Of a stretch of DNA of 64,000 bases, positions 1-10,045 are shown one piece after another (the first letter of the stretch is position 1; each line of letters opens with the position of its first letter). Source of the stretch: Bacteroidota bacterium (GTDB lineage: Bacteria; Bacteroidota; Bacteroidia; J057; JADKCL01); contig JADKCL010000023.1 in assembly GCA_016718825.1 (NCBI GenBank), positions 1 through 64,000 of the forward strand. Reading direction: 5' to 3'. A model generated the notes under the pieces. That model had not been told where the DNA came from. It worked only from the letters and a program-made list of their open reading frames with translations, and made no database searches. Position numbers and translations under genes: made by a program.

Positions 1-1828
1 GGCGTCACCCACCATAAAAAATGCTGCGAAGAATCGGGCAAATCCAATTTCCACACATACGGAGGCCGAGCCTTGTCGACGACATCCAACCCGCCGTTGA
101 TGTGATATCCCCTGATCTTTAGCTCCTTGGTAAACAGTTCGTCGATCAAAAAACCTTCAATGTCTGAGTTCCGTAGTTTTCCGTCAATGTCAGCATTCAT
201 TTTGCCCCATTCGGTGCCAGAACCTTTGATCGTACCTTCGAAGTTAAAATTCCGAGAATGGATGGGTAAATCGGCCTGCAAAGCCTCAAAGTTGATGTTT
301 TGGGTACTGATCCAGCCGTCATAGGTGATCAATTTGGCTTTCGGCGGGAGGATTAAATGCAAATTGGAACTCAAATTTCCATAGGCGGATGTCATTTCTG
401 CATTGACCACAAAATCGTTGATGCCTCCCAAAAACTTTCCGTCGATCCTACAGGTGCCAAATCGGGACAACCAAGGCGGGAAATTCATCTGCGGCATGAG
501 CTGCTTCAGTTCGCCAAACCGAAATTGACTGTCCTTGAATTTGATGTCCATAAAATGTCATCTCCTTTGGAATGGTCATTGATGCGGGCATTGAGAACAA
601 GATGCCAAATTCCTCACACCTCTATCTACCGTTTTCAATTGATCTCGTGATCCGACCAAGGTTCCTTTGACCCCTACAATGCCATGCAAGGGAATTTCTG
701 TCGCAGGAAGGAATTTTTGCAGCTCCTCAAAAGACAATTTACCGTCTTCAATCCCAAGGGTAAATTGCAAGTTTTCAGGCTGCATATAGTTCTTGACAGC
801 AAGGCTTGTACGCAGTCGCGTGTAAGTCATCATGCCGACCCGCATCGAATCGGAATAAATACCCTCCCTCTATCCCTTCAAGAAACCCTCAAGTGAATGG
901 GTTCCGACCATCGGTAGCGGCTTGGGTAGCAACTTGTTCCAGTGCCTTAAAATCAAATGTCGAAGACCTGAAATTGGCTGCAAATGCTGGGTTAGCTCGT
1001 TCCGCCAAGTGTCCCTGCGGATGTTTTGGACTTCGACATCCATATCGACCCGCGTGCGACCAATCCGAAGCTTGGTGCATCTGCACAAATACTCAACAGC
1101 CGGCTCTGACGGACGCAAATCGATGAGGGTAATCGGCGGAAAGCTCATTCTGCGTTTGCAGATGCTTACCTCATCAACAGAGAATTGTTTGATCTGCCCA
1201 TACATTTTAAGGTCGGGATCCAAATGGTAACTCAAATCCGCGTAAAGCTCCCGAAAATGCATGTTGGAAAAGTTCATGGGGCTGCGCACTGCCAACACGG
1301 AATCCGATTTTGTACTGTCCACCATGGAAAATTCGCCCGTTCGGATGGCCACGGAAGGGAAATCCAATTCAAGGCGCAGCGGTTTGGAGGGTGTCGTATC
1401 CTTTTTGGGCGAAATCAGGCAGGTATAGTTCCAAACGGAGTCGATCCTGCTACGGTAAAGATGGGCCTGTGGGCAATCACTTGCACGTCGCTGATCTTGA
1501 TGGTTTGGACGTCTTTGGGATGAAAAATAAAATTCAACAAGGAAAACTTCCGAATCCGATCTTGGCGCGTTGGATGGCAAACATGTCGATTTGCTGATCA
1601 TCCTTCATTTTAAGATCGGTGAGTACAGCATAGGCGGGCAAGTCGATGTCCACCGTCCCAATCTCAATGCGAACACCGAGCGCATCCGAAATGGCATTCT
1701 CCAAAATCGGAACGAGCTGATTTTGTGCCCATTGGGAGCGCAAAACCCAAAGTGCAAGCAATACCAGCAAGCTCAGGCTCACAAAATGGCCGCAGCGTTC
1801 GGAAGAAATTGCACAAAATCCTTTTCAA
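1..1828 (-). pseudogene. tamB: TamB-like AsmA-family translocation/assembly protein, 5' part, frame broken by indels
   Basis: The reverse strand encodes the N-terminal part of a large AsmA/TamB-type envelope protein; the rest lies beyond the left edge. The start is probably the TTG at 1828, giving a KRILCNFF opening, then a frame change and a hydrophobic segment (SLSLLVLLALWVL) followed by LENAISDALGVRIEIGTVD, the usual start of AsmA/TamB proteins. Later stretches (about 1400-1150 and 420-1) read as beta-rich text such as NINFEALQADLPIHSRNF in different frames, so several single-base indels are present. A TATCTTTG box on the minus strand (1842-1835) sits just upstream. The neighbour is tsaD in divergent orientation, a common Bacteroidota arrangement that supports the call. 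TamB is an inner-membrane-anchored protein linking the two membranes. Sequence error is likelier than true decay because tsaD is damaged too. Confidence 0.72.
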
Positions 1829-1888
1829 ATCAAGCAAAGATACGATAAGTGAATAAGTGATAGAGTGAAAAGAGTTAGGAATAGTTTA

Positions 1889-1976
1889 GAATGGAGAATG
1901 GAAAATGGAGAATGGAAAATGGAGAATGGAAAATGGAGAACTGCGAAGCACATCAGCGAAGCTAATTGAGAATGGA
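1889..1976. repeat. 14-bp tandem repeat plus 29-bp dispersed element
   Basis: A 14-bp unit (ATGGAGAATGGAAA) is repeated about 3.6 times from 1889 to 1940. It runs directly into a 29-base element at 1941-1969 (core GAAGCACATCAGCGAAGC) that recurs without change at 19449-19477 and appears in related inverted form near 34309. The 1829-2123 gap between tamB and tsaD holds nothing else recognisable. Confidence 0.8.
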
Positions 1977-2123
1977 AATGGAAAAATGCGTAGCATTGGC
2001 GTCGCCGAATCTTCGATTTCGTGCAAGCATTGGAGTGTTCGGAGTTAGTCGCTGAAAAGTGAAGCAACGAATGCGCCCCAACGACATGATTAATTATTCA
2101 TGATTCATTGTTAATTTTGAGCC

Positions 2124-3133
2124 GTGCCTCTGATCCTCTCGCTTATCGAATCCAGTTGGTGACGAAACTTCTGCTGCGGTGATCCGCGAAGGGGTGGTTT
2201 TGTCGAATGTCATTTCTTCATAATTTGCAACACAGCGTCTATGGCGGTGTGATTCCGGAAGTGGCCTCTCGGCTGCATCAGCAACGGGTTGTCGCGGTGA
2301 CCATGGCGGCGCTTGCGGATGCGGGTGTGAACAAAGCGGGCGTTGGATGCGATCGCATTTACACGCCGGGCCGGAGTCTCGCGGTGCCTTGCTTGTCGGA
2401 ACCTGCTTTGCAAAGGCATTTGCCCTTGGCTTGGAAATTCCGCTGATAGGTCAACCACATGAATGCCCACGTATTGGCCAATTTTCTGAGTGATTCGCCG
2501 CCGACGTTTCCCTTCTTGTGCCTCACGGTAAGCGGCGGACATACGCAAATTGTGCTGGTGCGAGACTATTTGGACATGGAAGTGATCGGCCAAAGCATCG
2601 ACGATGCCGCCGGCGAAGCCTTTGACAAAGCGGCCAAAGTCATGGAACTCGGTTATCCTGGCGGTCCAACGATCGACAAATTGGCCCGCGAAGGGAATGC
2701 GAAACGGTTTACATTCCCCAAACCGCACCTCGAAGGGCTCGATTACAGCTTCAGCGGACTCAAAACCAGCCTTTTGTATTTGCTGCGGGATGGAAATCAA
2801 AACAAGCCCAACTTCATCCAGGAAAACAAACACGACATCTGCGCGAGCTACCAACGCCGGATTGTGAGCTACCTGCTGGGCAATTTCAAGGAAGCGGCCA
2901 AACTTCACGGCATCACCCACCTCGCCATCGCCGGCGGCGTCAGCGCCAACAGTCACCTTCGCCAAGAATTGAAGGAACTCTGCCAACGCAAAGGCTGGAC
3001 AGCGCACATCCCCAAATTTGAATACTGCACCGACAACGCCGGCATGATCGCCATCGCCGCGCACTACAAATACCTCGCAGGTGACTTCACCGATCAGTTT
3101 GTGGTGCCGTTTACGCGAGAGAAGAGCTTGTGA
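2124..3133 (+). pseudogene. tsaD: tRNA N6-adenosine threonylcarbamoyltransferase TsaD, frameshifted (probable sequence errors)
   Basis: TsaD transfers the threonylcarbamoyl group to A37 of ANN-decoding tRNAs (t6A synthesis) together with TsaB and TsaE. The N-terminal motif reads LIESS, then, after removing one extra G near 2158, CDETSAAVIREGVVLSNVIS. The next segment (from about 2207) contains YGGVIPEVASRLHQQ, and the metal-binding HMNAH sequence lies at 2458-2472. The C-terminal 224 residues (2459-3133) are intact, with LTVSGGHTQIVLV, DDAAGEAFDKAAK, YSFSGLKTS and the IAGGVSANSHLR motif. Several single-base indels fall between 2150 and 2460, notably in the region that should encode FTRGPGLLGSLLVG. 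The start is put at GTG 2124, and an upstream start is possible. TsaD is normally essential, so errors in the read are the simplest explanation. Confidence 0.85.
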
Positions 3134-3250
3134 AGCGTATTGGCAGCGGCGTCCGCCGCACGCCGACCGAACACTGCCTCCGGCGGAGGTTCGGATGATG
3201 ATGTATCAGTCGCGTATTCCAAAAATCAACCAAAGCCGTAAATTAGCCCC

Positions 3251-4558
3251 ATGTACCTGAAATCGATTCATATCAAGAACATCCGAGGCATTGAAGACTT
3301 CAAAATGGACTTTCCCGAAGCCAAAGAGGCAGGATGGCATGTGCTGCTCGGGCAAATGGTTCCGGGTAAGACGACGGTTTTGCGGGCGATTGCTTTAGCG
3401 TTGATAGGGCCGACAGAGATTTTGCGACTGGATCACCTCCAAGCTGGGGTCGTGGGTTCGTCAGGGGCCAATGAAATAGAATCTACCATTTCATTCAAAA
3501 CTAAAACTGAATGGGAGGTGCAGGTGGAGATAGCACTTCGGTATATTGGAGATTCCGTGCATTAGATGGTCAAGGGATGTTCACAATCAAAAAGATGGAC
3601 TGACCAATTGTACGATTTGAAAGGGACATTCAATTTCGAAGTCAAATGATCAAGGGTTTGGTTGGGCGAACAATGCATTAGAATTTTCTGCTGGATTCGG
3701 ACCATTTAGGAGATTCTTCGGAGGTGATGAAGTCACTTAACAAAAGTCTATCCGAATAATCCCAACGCTCGGAGCATATATCACGTATTTAAAAAGACGC
3801 TTCATTAATAGAAACATGGATTTGGTTAAAGGATCAACTGACAAGGGCTTACACAGCTGCTAATCAGCCGAGCGTGACTTAGCTAAATTTGTTTTGGACC
3901 GTGTCAGGCATTTTTATCAATACCGCGGGGCTTCTTCCTGGAAAGGATATTCATTTCATGAAGCAACAGCGGACGGCGTATTTTCAAGGATGGCAATGAT
4001 AGTATTCTTCCACTTAGTGAACTTAGCGAGGGAATAAAATCGGCTCTTAGCATTGCGTTGGAACTAATTCACCTCATCACCAACTAAGCTTGATTGGGTT
4101 GACAGTGATGACCGGAAACTAAAAGGAAATCTTGGTGCGACTTCATAGATAAAGAAGGACTCGTCCTCATCGACAGGGTAGACGCCCATCTCCACCAGAC
4201 TGGCAGGCCGGGTGGCACCTGGTTTCGGAAAGTATTCCCAACATCAATTCATCGTCGCAACGCACAGCCCACTTGTCATCAGAGCCGCAGGTGACGACAG
4301 TCAGATTTGGTACCTGCCAGCAGCAGGAATTGAAGAAAACCACGACTCATAGAAAGCGGAGAACAGAAACAGTCTGGTTTATGGAAATGTCCTAGATTCC
4401 TACGGATCGGAGCTATTTGGCAAGCAAGATGGAAGGTCGCCAGAGGCAAGAGCCATGGTGGAAGAACTTGCCCAGTTGGAGACCAACGCGATGTTTGACG
4501 AAATCGACGAATCGGGCTGGAAACGGATTGACGAGCTAAAAGAGTTGCTACAACTATG
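3251..4558 (+). pseudogene. Septu-like PtuA: AAA/ABC-type ATPase, frame broken
   Basis: The first 104 codons read as a RecF/SMC-like ATPase start: MYLKSIHIKNIRGIEDFKMDF, then LLGQMVPGKTTVLRAIALALIGP. The Walker A is odd (GQMVPGKTT). Adding one A and removing one G gives GQNGSGKTT, so two compensating indels are likely. Past 3565 the frame breaks repeatedly, but family landmarks survive: LVLID..DAHLH (Walker B, about 4157-4196) and, after one base, FPNINFIVATHSPLVIRAAG (H-loop, about 4230-4290). The last 30 or so codons are clean and end ELKELLQL at a TGA overlapping the ATG of the HNH gene (ATGA). Overlapping AAA-ATPase/HNH pairs are typical of Septu (PtuAB) anti-phage systems and of retron effector pairs; no reverse transcriptase is present here. 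Corrected length is about 435 residues. Confidence 0.72.
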
Positions 4559-5446
4559 ATTTCGGTAAGGATCGAGGAGGCTCTGCTGACAAGTTCAACT
4601 CAAACGTCATTGCAGCGCAACCAAAAAGCAGTCAATGAGCGGTTGCTTAGGGATTCCCAAAGTGACCTCGACGCAAAGTGGAAGAGTTGGCGCAGAACAA
4701 GGCTGCCAACGAAGTGGCAAGCATTGTTGCAAACAGCAAGTGCCGGAAAAGGCCTTTGTTGCTACTGCGAACATGATCGCGCGGTGCAGATTGAACACAT
4801 TTTCAATAAGAAGCTTTTTCCACAGCGCACTTTCGCATTTTCCAACCATCTCCTTGTTTGTCCGACCTGCAACAATCGAAAATTGGATGCGTTTGCGGTG
4901 TTTGAAGGTGATACTGGACTTGCTATCAGGTTTTTCGAAAAGTCAGCACCTCGGGTTGCCCCTCCCACTGAGCTTCCTGTTTTTATCGATCCACGCAACG
5001 AGGATCCGATGGACTATTTCTGGCTGAATTTGAGTACTGGTTTCTTTGACATTCATCGGAAAGCCACTCCTCGAAAATCCAAAATGGCTGAATACACCCG
5101 CGATTTGTTGGAAATGAACACTTCCAAGGAATTTATAGAAAAAAGGGCATCTGCTGTGGATCAATACTTGGAGATTCTGCGAAAATATGTTGGTTGCCGA
5201 AATTCTAACAGTATTGAGGAATTAGTGCAATGCTTTCCGACAAGGTATATTCCGATTAACACTGGATTCTCGTTGGAAGAAGCTAAGGAAATCGGCCAAA
5301 AACACTGGACTGAGGAGCTCGGTAGAAACCACTTCCCAACCATTTGGCTAGAAATGAAGCGCCAATACAAATTCAATCCTACGGTATTTGCACGCCTACA
5401 CCCCGAAATCGCCAAAGTCCTACAAATGGTCCCCGAGCTATTGTAA
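4556..5446 (+). CDS. Septu-like PtuB: HNH endonuclease (TIGR02646-like)
   Basis: This 296-residue protein has an HNH/zinc-finger nuclease core. CCYCE at residues 68-72 gives the first Cys pair, IEH at 79-81 the first catalytic His, a Phe-Ser-Asn step near 95-97 the Asn, and CPTCNNRK at 102-109 the second Cys pair and final catalytic region. The layout matches HNH proteins paired with AAA ATPases in Septu and retron systems. The 4-base overlap (ATGA) with the upstream ATPase implies translational coupling. The C-terminal 180 residues have no motif I recognise and may bind the ATPase. The frame is fully open, in contrast to its partner. The expected role is nucleic-acid cleavage during phage infection; the substrate is unknown. 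Confidence 0.78.
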   Translation: MISVRIEEALLTSSTQTSLQRNQKAVNERLLRDSQSDLDAKWKSWRRTRLPTKWQALLQTASAGKGLCCYCEHDRAVQIEHIFNKKLFPQRTFAFSNHLLVCPTCNNRKLDAFAVFEGDTGLAIRFFEKSAPRVAPPTELPVFIDPRNEDPMDYFWLNLSTGFFDIHRKATPRKSKMAEYTRDLLEMNTSKEFIEKRASAVDQYLEILRKYVGCRNSNSIEELVQCFPTRYIPINTGFSLEEAKEIGQKHWTEELGRNHFPTIWLEMKRQYKFNPTVFARLHPEIAKVLQMVPELL

Positions 5447-5527
5447 GGCATTCATCCGCTCACTTCTAGCTCGAACAACCTTCATTCCAATTTGCGCGTA
5501 ACCAACACCCCAACCCCAACATTTCGC

Positions 5528-6184
5528 ATGAAAACAATGTCACTCAGAATCTTATCCGCATTCCTCCTATGCGCAACTTTTACCCTGACTGCATGCAGCC
5601 GCAAGCCAATAGACCCAACCATCCCCGAAGCGCTTCAGGATTCAAATTCCAACTCTGAATACTCTTTTGAACTCAAAAGCCGCGAATCCAACGACTTGGT
5701 TGGTGAACTCTTCGCAGAAATCCTTGAAAAACGTCCGGAGGTCAAGAAAATCGTCGATGAACAAATCCAAATGCTCGATGATATTCAGCAGAATATCAAT
5801 GACCTTGCATCAATCGGACGGAAAAAAGCAACGCCTACTATGCCTCAGCAAGTCGCACGCAAAGGCCATCATGGACAGCATTTCCAGCATGCAATGCGAT
5901 GGAAAAATCGATGCGAGCGAAGCCCGATGGAAAGCTAGCCTTGCCGCCGCGATGCCCTTTCCGCTCAATTAGCAACAAAGCTAAAACCTGAGAGACGAAT
6001 TGCGCGTCTCAAAATTCCGGTTGACGATGCCGCAAATCGAGGACTATCAACGCAAAACCATCCGAATCTCGATGCAGCCACGCGGCCCTCAAACAAGCCT
6101 CCAATTGGCGACCAGGATGCAAACCATTCCAACAAAGTAATTCGATCAAATTTGCGCAATCGAAAAGAAGACGATCTGCAATAA
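5528..6184 (+). pseudogene. Lipoprotein of unknown function, two compensating frameshifts
   Basis: The start is set at ATG 5528 because it gives a clear lipoprotein signal (MKTMSLRILSAFLLC, lipobox LTAC). The mature part is charged and helical (LVGELFAEILEKRPEVKKIV), followed by a switch to another frame near 5820-5850 (AIMDSISSMQCDGKIDASEA) and a return near 5950 (DALSAQLATKLKPERRIARL), ending in a polar tail at the TAA of 6182-6184. The two shifts cancel, as expected for consensus errors. Corrected length is about 218 residues. No known domain was recognised. It follows the HNH gene by about 80 bases but shows no functional link to it. Confidence 0.5.
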
Positions 6185-6307
6185 AACGTTGCCACCAACG
6201 TTGGTTTCCATACGTATCGTTCATTCGCATTCGCTACAATGAACTTCGTTGAAGAATTTGAAACCCAACGCCGCTTTTCACTTTTCACTTTTCACTTTTC
6301 CTTCCCC

Positions 6308-6913
6308 ATGAACCGCAAGAAATTTCTCACCACCACCGCCTTGACAGCTTTTTCGTTGTCGACATTCGGAACGATCGCCAAAGCCATCGACGGCAGCTTC
6401 AAAGGCGATTGTGACACGACCAACGACATTTTGGGACCATTTTACCGGGAAGGTTCGCCGCTGCGGTCGGATTTGACTTTTGAAGGACTCGAGGGGGCCC
6501 GCATCAGTGTAAAAGGCAGGATTCTTGGTCCCGATTGCAAAACGCCGCTGGAAAACGCAACCGTCGAAATATGGCATTGCGACACCAAGGGCGAATACGA
6601 CAATGAAACCGACCAATTCCGTCAGCGCGGACAATGGAAAACCGACAAATCAGGGGAATACGCCTTCAAAACCATTTTCCCTGGCAAATACCTCAACGGC
6701 AAACTGTATCGTCCGAGCCATATCCACTTCCGTGTGCGTGCCGCAGAACACAACGAATTGATCTCCCAGATCTACTTCAAGGGCGATCCGCATATTCAGA
6801 AAGATCCCTGGGCCTCGCAAGCCAAAGCAAATCAACGCATTCTGGAAATTTTACCCGAAGACATTGCGGGAACGTTTGCCATCCATTTTGATGTGGTTTT
6901 GAGTGGCCGCTAA
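6308..6913 (+). CDS. Secreted intradiol ring-cleavage dioxygenase
   Basis: This 201-residue protein belongs to the catechol/protocatechuate 3,4-dioxygenase fold (Dioxygenase_C). It starts with an export-type N-terminus (MNRKKFLTTTALTAFSLSTF). The family signatures are NDILGPFYREGSP, VEIWHCDTKGEYDN, GEYAFKTIFPGKY and RPSHIHFRV. The last two supply the Tyr, His and His ligands of the ferric iron; the other Tyr is expected in the GEYDN stretch. Such enzymes open catechol-type rings between the hydroxyls. The exported, single-domain, short form is common in Bacteroidota, where the substrate is generally unknown. The start at 6308 is chosen over an in-frame ATG at 6239 because the extra residues come from a CTTTTCACTTTT repeat. 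It stands alone, with no aromatic pathway genes nearby. Confidence 0.85.
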   Translation: MNRKKFLTTTALTAFSLSTFGTIAKAIDGSFKGDCDTTNDILGPFYREGSPLRSDLTFEGLEGARISVKGRILGPDCKTPLENATVEIWHCDTKGEYDNETDQFRQRGQWKTDKSGEYAFKTIFPGKYLNGKLYRPSHIHFRVRAAEHNELISQIYFKGDPHIQKDPWASQAKANQRILEILPEDIAGTFAIHFDVVLSGR

Positions 6914-6969
6914 GCCATCACGGAGATTCTTCCGGAGTTTGAGCATTGAACCTTTCGCATCCAATCAGC

Positions 6970-7777
6970 TCAATTCGTCGTCGGCCCAAAATACACCCCT
7001 TCCTTCAATTTCTTGTTTTTCCGCTTTCGAGGACCAAATTCCCAACCGACCCTCACCAATGGAGGCTGATACTGAAAACTGCGGCTATTGTCGTTCAAAA
7101 TCTCTTCATTCCAATCGCCTAAGAAATTTTCGCCGTCGTAAATGTCATGGCGGACCCGCACATTGACCGACTGGAAACAGAATTCATGGCGTTGCTCGAG
7201 ACCGATCCAGAGATGCTTTACGGGCGAGAAACTCAAACCTACAAAGGGTTGAATCACAGCACCCATCGCGTCATAAACGACCAAATATCCCTCATCAACC
7301 GGGTCGCCGAGATCCCGACTCTGCAGGGGACTAACCCAAGTCGCACCGTTGACGCGAAGATGCAGGCCAAAACCAGCGCCTGCCGAAAGTCTCAAACGGT
7401 CTTGAGCGAGTGGATGGATATACCCAAAATCCTGTACGAAGGTGAGTAAGTCTCCACCCTCTAGTCCCCAAGCTTCGGCAGCCAAATGATTTTCATGAAA
7501 ATTCGTTTGATAGGGAATTTTGTCGATGCCCTACGAAAACCGCTCGCGCAAGAGAAATCCACCTTTTAACACCATGTCCCAAGAGAGCTCTAAGTAATTT
7601 CTTTTCATCCAAATCGGCGAATCCGCGGTCAAATTGATGGGTGTATTCTCGAGGAACGGCGCTCGAAATTCATCGAAACCATATCCAAGGTGCAATTGGT
7701 GCGTCACTTGAGCGCATGGCAAAAGCGGTAAAAGCAGGGCGAATAGTCCAAACAAGAAAGTACTTTTTCATCGGCAT
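6970..7777 (-). pseudogene. Outer-membrane barrel-like protein, frameshifted
   Basis: The reverse strand reads MPMKKYFL, then after one base GLFALLLPLLPCAQVTHQLHLGYGFDEF, a signal peptide followed by alternating beta-strand text. A second shift near 7530 joins LLRERF to GIDKIPYQTNFHENHLAAEAW, and the rest (7485-6970) is continuous: AGAGFGLHLRVNG, QPFVGLSFSPVKHLWIGLEQ and PPLVRVGWEFG near the end. Alternating strands and an aromatic near-terminal strand fit an outer-membrane beta-barrel of about 265 residues. It ends in a short basic tail. It converges with the dioxygenase gene. No specific family was recognised. Confidence 0.55.
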
Positions 7778-7939
7778 GAATTTAACCCAATTTAAGGATG
7801 AGTTCCTGTATATCAACTCTTAAGCATTCATTTTCAGAGAAATTTTCGTAAAAAAGTTTATTAGAATAACGAAGGATTTTGCCTTCTTGAATTCCATTCG
7901 CCGACTTGCTATCTTGCCCCATCAATCTAAGAAGAGAGA

Positions 7940-10006
7940 ATGTCTGGCAAAAATTCATCGTCCAAAAAGACAACGGAACGGAAAACCACGCCGCCCGCCA
8001 ATAAACCCCAAACCGGGAAGAAGCTTCCCAATACCACATCAGGTTTGGCAAGCATCTCCAAAATGACCTGGATTGTAGGCCTGATTGTCGTTTTGGTCAC
8101 CACCATCGTGTTTTCGGGCGTGACCAAACTCCACTGGACCAATTGGGACGACGACGAATATGTCTATGAAAATTCCATGGTCATGGAAGGTGACTACAAT
8201 GCGATTTTCAAGGAACCCGTCAACAACAACTACAATCCGTTGCCTGTGGCGATGTTTGCCTGGGAATGGGAATTGGTCAAGGATCCGGCAGCGGAAGCCA
8301 AAGATCCAACAAAGGCCTTGGAAGACAAAGCAAGGCTCTTTCACATCAACAACCTCTGGATGCATGTGCTGTGCACGGCGCTTGTGTTCATTCTGATGCT
8401 TCAAATGGGCCTGAATCCGATTTGGGCTGGATTGGCAGCATTGTTGTTTGGCATTCACCCGTTGCGCGTCGAGTCGGTGGCTTGGATTACCGAACGCAAA
8501 GACGTGATGTTCGGGACCTTTTATGTGGGTGCTTTGATCGCTTACCTGCGTTTTCTGGACACCAAAAAGTGGCTTTTTTACGGGATTTGCATGATTTTAT
8601 TCGTGCTTTCCTTGTTGAGCAAGATTCAAGCGGTGTCCTTGCCATTGTCGATGATCGCCTTGGATTGGTACCGTTCGCGGAAGTTTAACATGCCCACCAT
8701 CCTCGAAAAGGTGCCATTTTTTATTGGTTCGGCCATCATTGGCTACATCGGCGTATTGTTCCTTTCGAAGGGGGAAACGATTGACACGACCCAAACATTT
8801 GGCCTGTTCCAGCGTGTGGCCTTGGGTTTTACCTCCTATTGTTTGTACATCGTGAAGGCGGTGGTGCCCTACGAAACTTGCACGTTTTACCCCTATCCCA
8901 AAGCAGTGACGACCTTGCACTATGTGGGACTCGCCAGCGCGATCGGGGCAATCATTGGGGCGATTTTCCTGCGAAAGGTGGCCAAGGAGGTCACTTTTGG
9001 ACTGGCATTTTTCTCGGTGAACATCATTTTCCTGCTCCAAATCGTGGGGGCAGGTAGCGCCTTTTTCTCGGATCGCTTCACCTACATCGCCTACATCGGA
9101 TTGTTTTTTGCCTTGGCCATGTTGGCACAACGCGCCGTGAAGGCAAAACCGGCCTTGATGCCTGTGGTGGCTGGAATTGCTGGATTATGGGTCTTGGGTT
9201 CTGCGGTTTTGACTTGGCAATACGTCCCGGCTTGGCAAAACACCGACACGCTCTGGACGGATGTGATGGAAAAATACCCGCGCAAGGTCGTATTGGCCTA
9301 CGTGAACCGCGCGCAGTACCTGCGTCGTCATAGCCAATACCTTCGCAGCCAAAATAAGACCGCCGAGGCGCAAGCCGAATTCGACAAAGCATTTCAAGAC
9401 TTAACCACGGCCATCGAATTGCAGCCCAATTACCACCTAGGTTATCTGAACCGCGGGAATATCTTCTTTGACCGCGGCGAAGACGACAAAGCCTTGGCGG
9501 ATTACACCAAGGTGCTGGACATTTTGGGGCCGATTGATTTCAACAAGCGGATTGACAATGCGGCAGCGGGCGCGTTGAGCAACCGTGGGGCGATCTATTC
9601 GCGGAAGGGAATGCGGATGGAAGCCTTGGCGGATTTGGACTTGGCATTAAAAATCAATCCCAAGGACAAAAACACGTGGAATAACCGCGCGGTGACCCAT
9701 TTTGACATGGGCAATTACACCAAGGCGATTGCGGACTTCACGGAGTTGTTGAAATATGAACCCAATCTCAGCGGTGCTGTCAATGCCCGTGGCGTTTGTT
9801 ATATGCGACTCGGAAAATGGCAGGAATCCTTGACGGATTTCAACAAAGCGGTGCAAATGGATCCCAAAAGCGGGGCCTTCATCAGCAACCGCGCGATCGC
9901 CCATGCCAATCTCGGCAACAAATCAGCGGCCTTGGCCGACGCCCAAAAGGCGCAAGCGCTTGGTCAGCCGATGGATCCGGCATTTTTGCAGAGTTTGCAG
10001 CAGTAG
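7940..10006 (+). CDS. GT-C-like multispanning membrane protein with C-terminal TPR repeats
   Basis: This 688-residue protein has a basic, low-complexity cytoplasmic N-terminus (1-40), about 10-11 membrane helices (45-440) and a TPR domain (465-680) with units such as YNLGYLNRG-type helices (GYLNRGNIFFDRGEDDKAL, SNRAIAHANLGNKSAALADA). The first extracytoplasmic loop has an acidic cluster (NWDDDEYVYEN), and the loop FGIHPLRVESVAWITERKDV matches the TMTC/DUF1736 class of GT-C proteins. In eukaryotes such proteins transfer mannose to protein; the bacterial role is unproven but transfer of a sugar from a lipid carrier is likely. The frame is intact, and it converges with the next gene. A TATCTTGCC sequence lies 25 bases before the start. 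Confidence 0.75.
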   Translation: MSGKNSSSKKTTERKTTPPANKPQTGKKLPNTTSGLASISKMTWIVGLIVVLVTTIVFSGVTKLHWTNWDDDEYVYENSMVMEGDYNAIFKEPVNNNYNPLPVAMFAWEWELVKDPAAEAKDPTKALEDKARLFHINNLWMHVLCTALVFILMLQMGLNPIWAGLAALLFGIHPLRVESVAWITERKDVMFGTFYVGALIAYLRFLDTKKWLFYGICMILFVLSLLSKIQAVSLPLSMIALDWYRSRKFNMPTILEKVPFFIGSAIIGYIGVLFLSKGETIDTTQTFGLFQRVALGFTSYCLYIVKAVVPYETCTFYPYPKAVTTLHYVGLASAIGAIIGAIFLRKVAKEVTFGLAFFSVNIIFLLQIVGAGSAFFSDRFTYIAYIGLFFALAMLAQRAVKAKPALMPVVAGIAGLWVLGSAVLTWQYVPAWQNTDTLWTDVMEKYPRKVVLAYVNRAQYLRRHSQYLRSQNKTAEAQAEFDKAFQDLTTAIELQPNYHLGYLNRGNIFFDRGEDDKALADYTKVLDILGPIDFNKRIDNAAAGALSNRGAIYSRKGMRMEALADLDLALKINPKDKNTWNNRAVTHFDMGNYTKAIADFTELLKYEPNLSGAVNARGVCYMRLGKWQESLTDFNKAVQMDPKSGAFISNRAIAHANLGNKSAALADAQKAQALGQPMDPAFLQSLQQ

Positions 10007-10045
10007 GCTGGGGTTCGCCCCCTCAAGGGCTTGCAGCTTATACCC

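Noticed and set aside
3251..5446. Retron with PtuAB effectors
   Set aside because: No reverse transcriptase frame or msr/msd-like inverted repeats within several kb.
5965..6288. Minus-strand frame of about 107 codons before the dioxygenase
   Set aside because: The plus strand gives a continuous tail of the lipoprotein after correcting two indels, and the minus frame has no start signal or motif.
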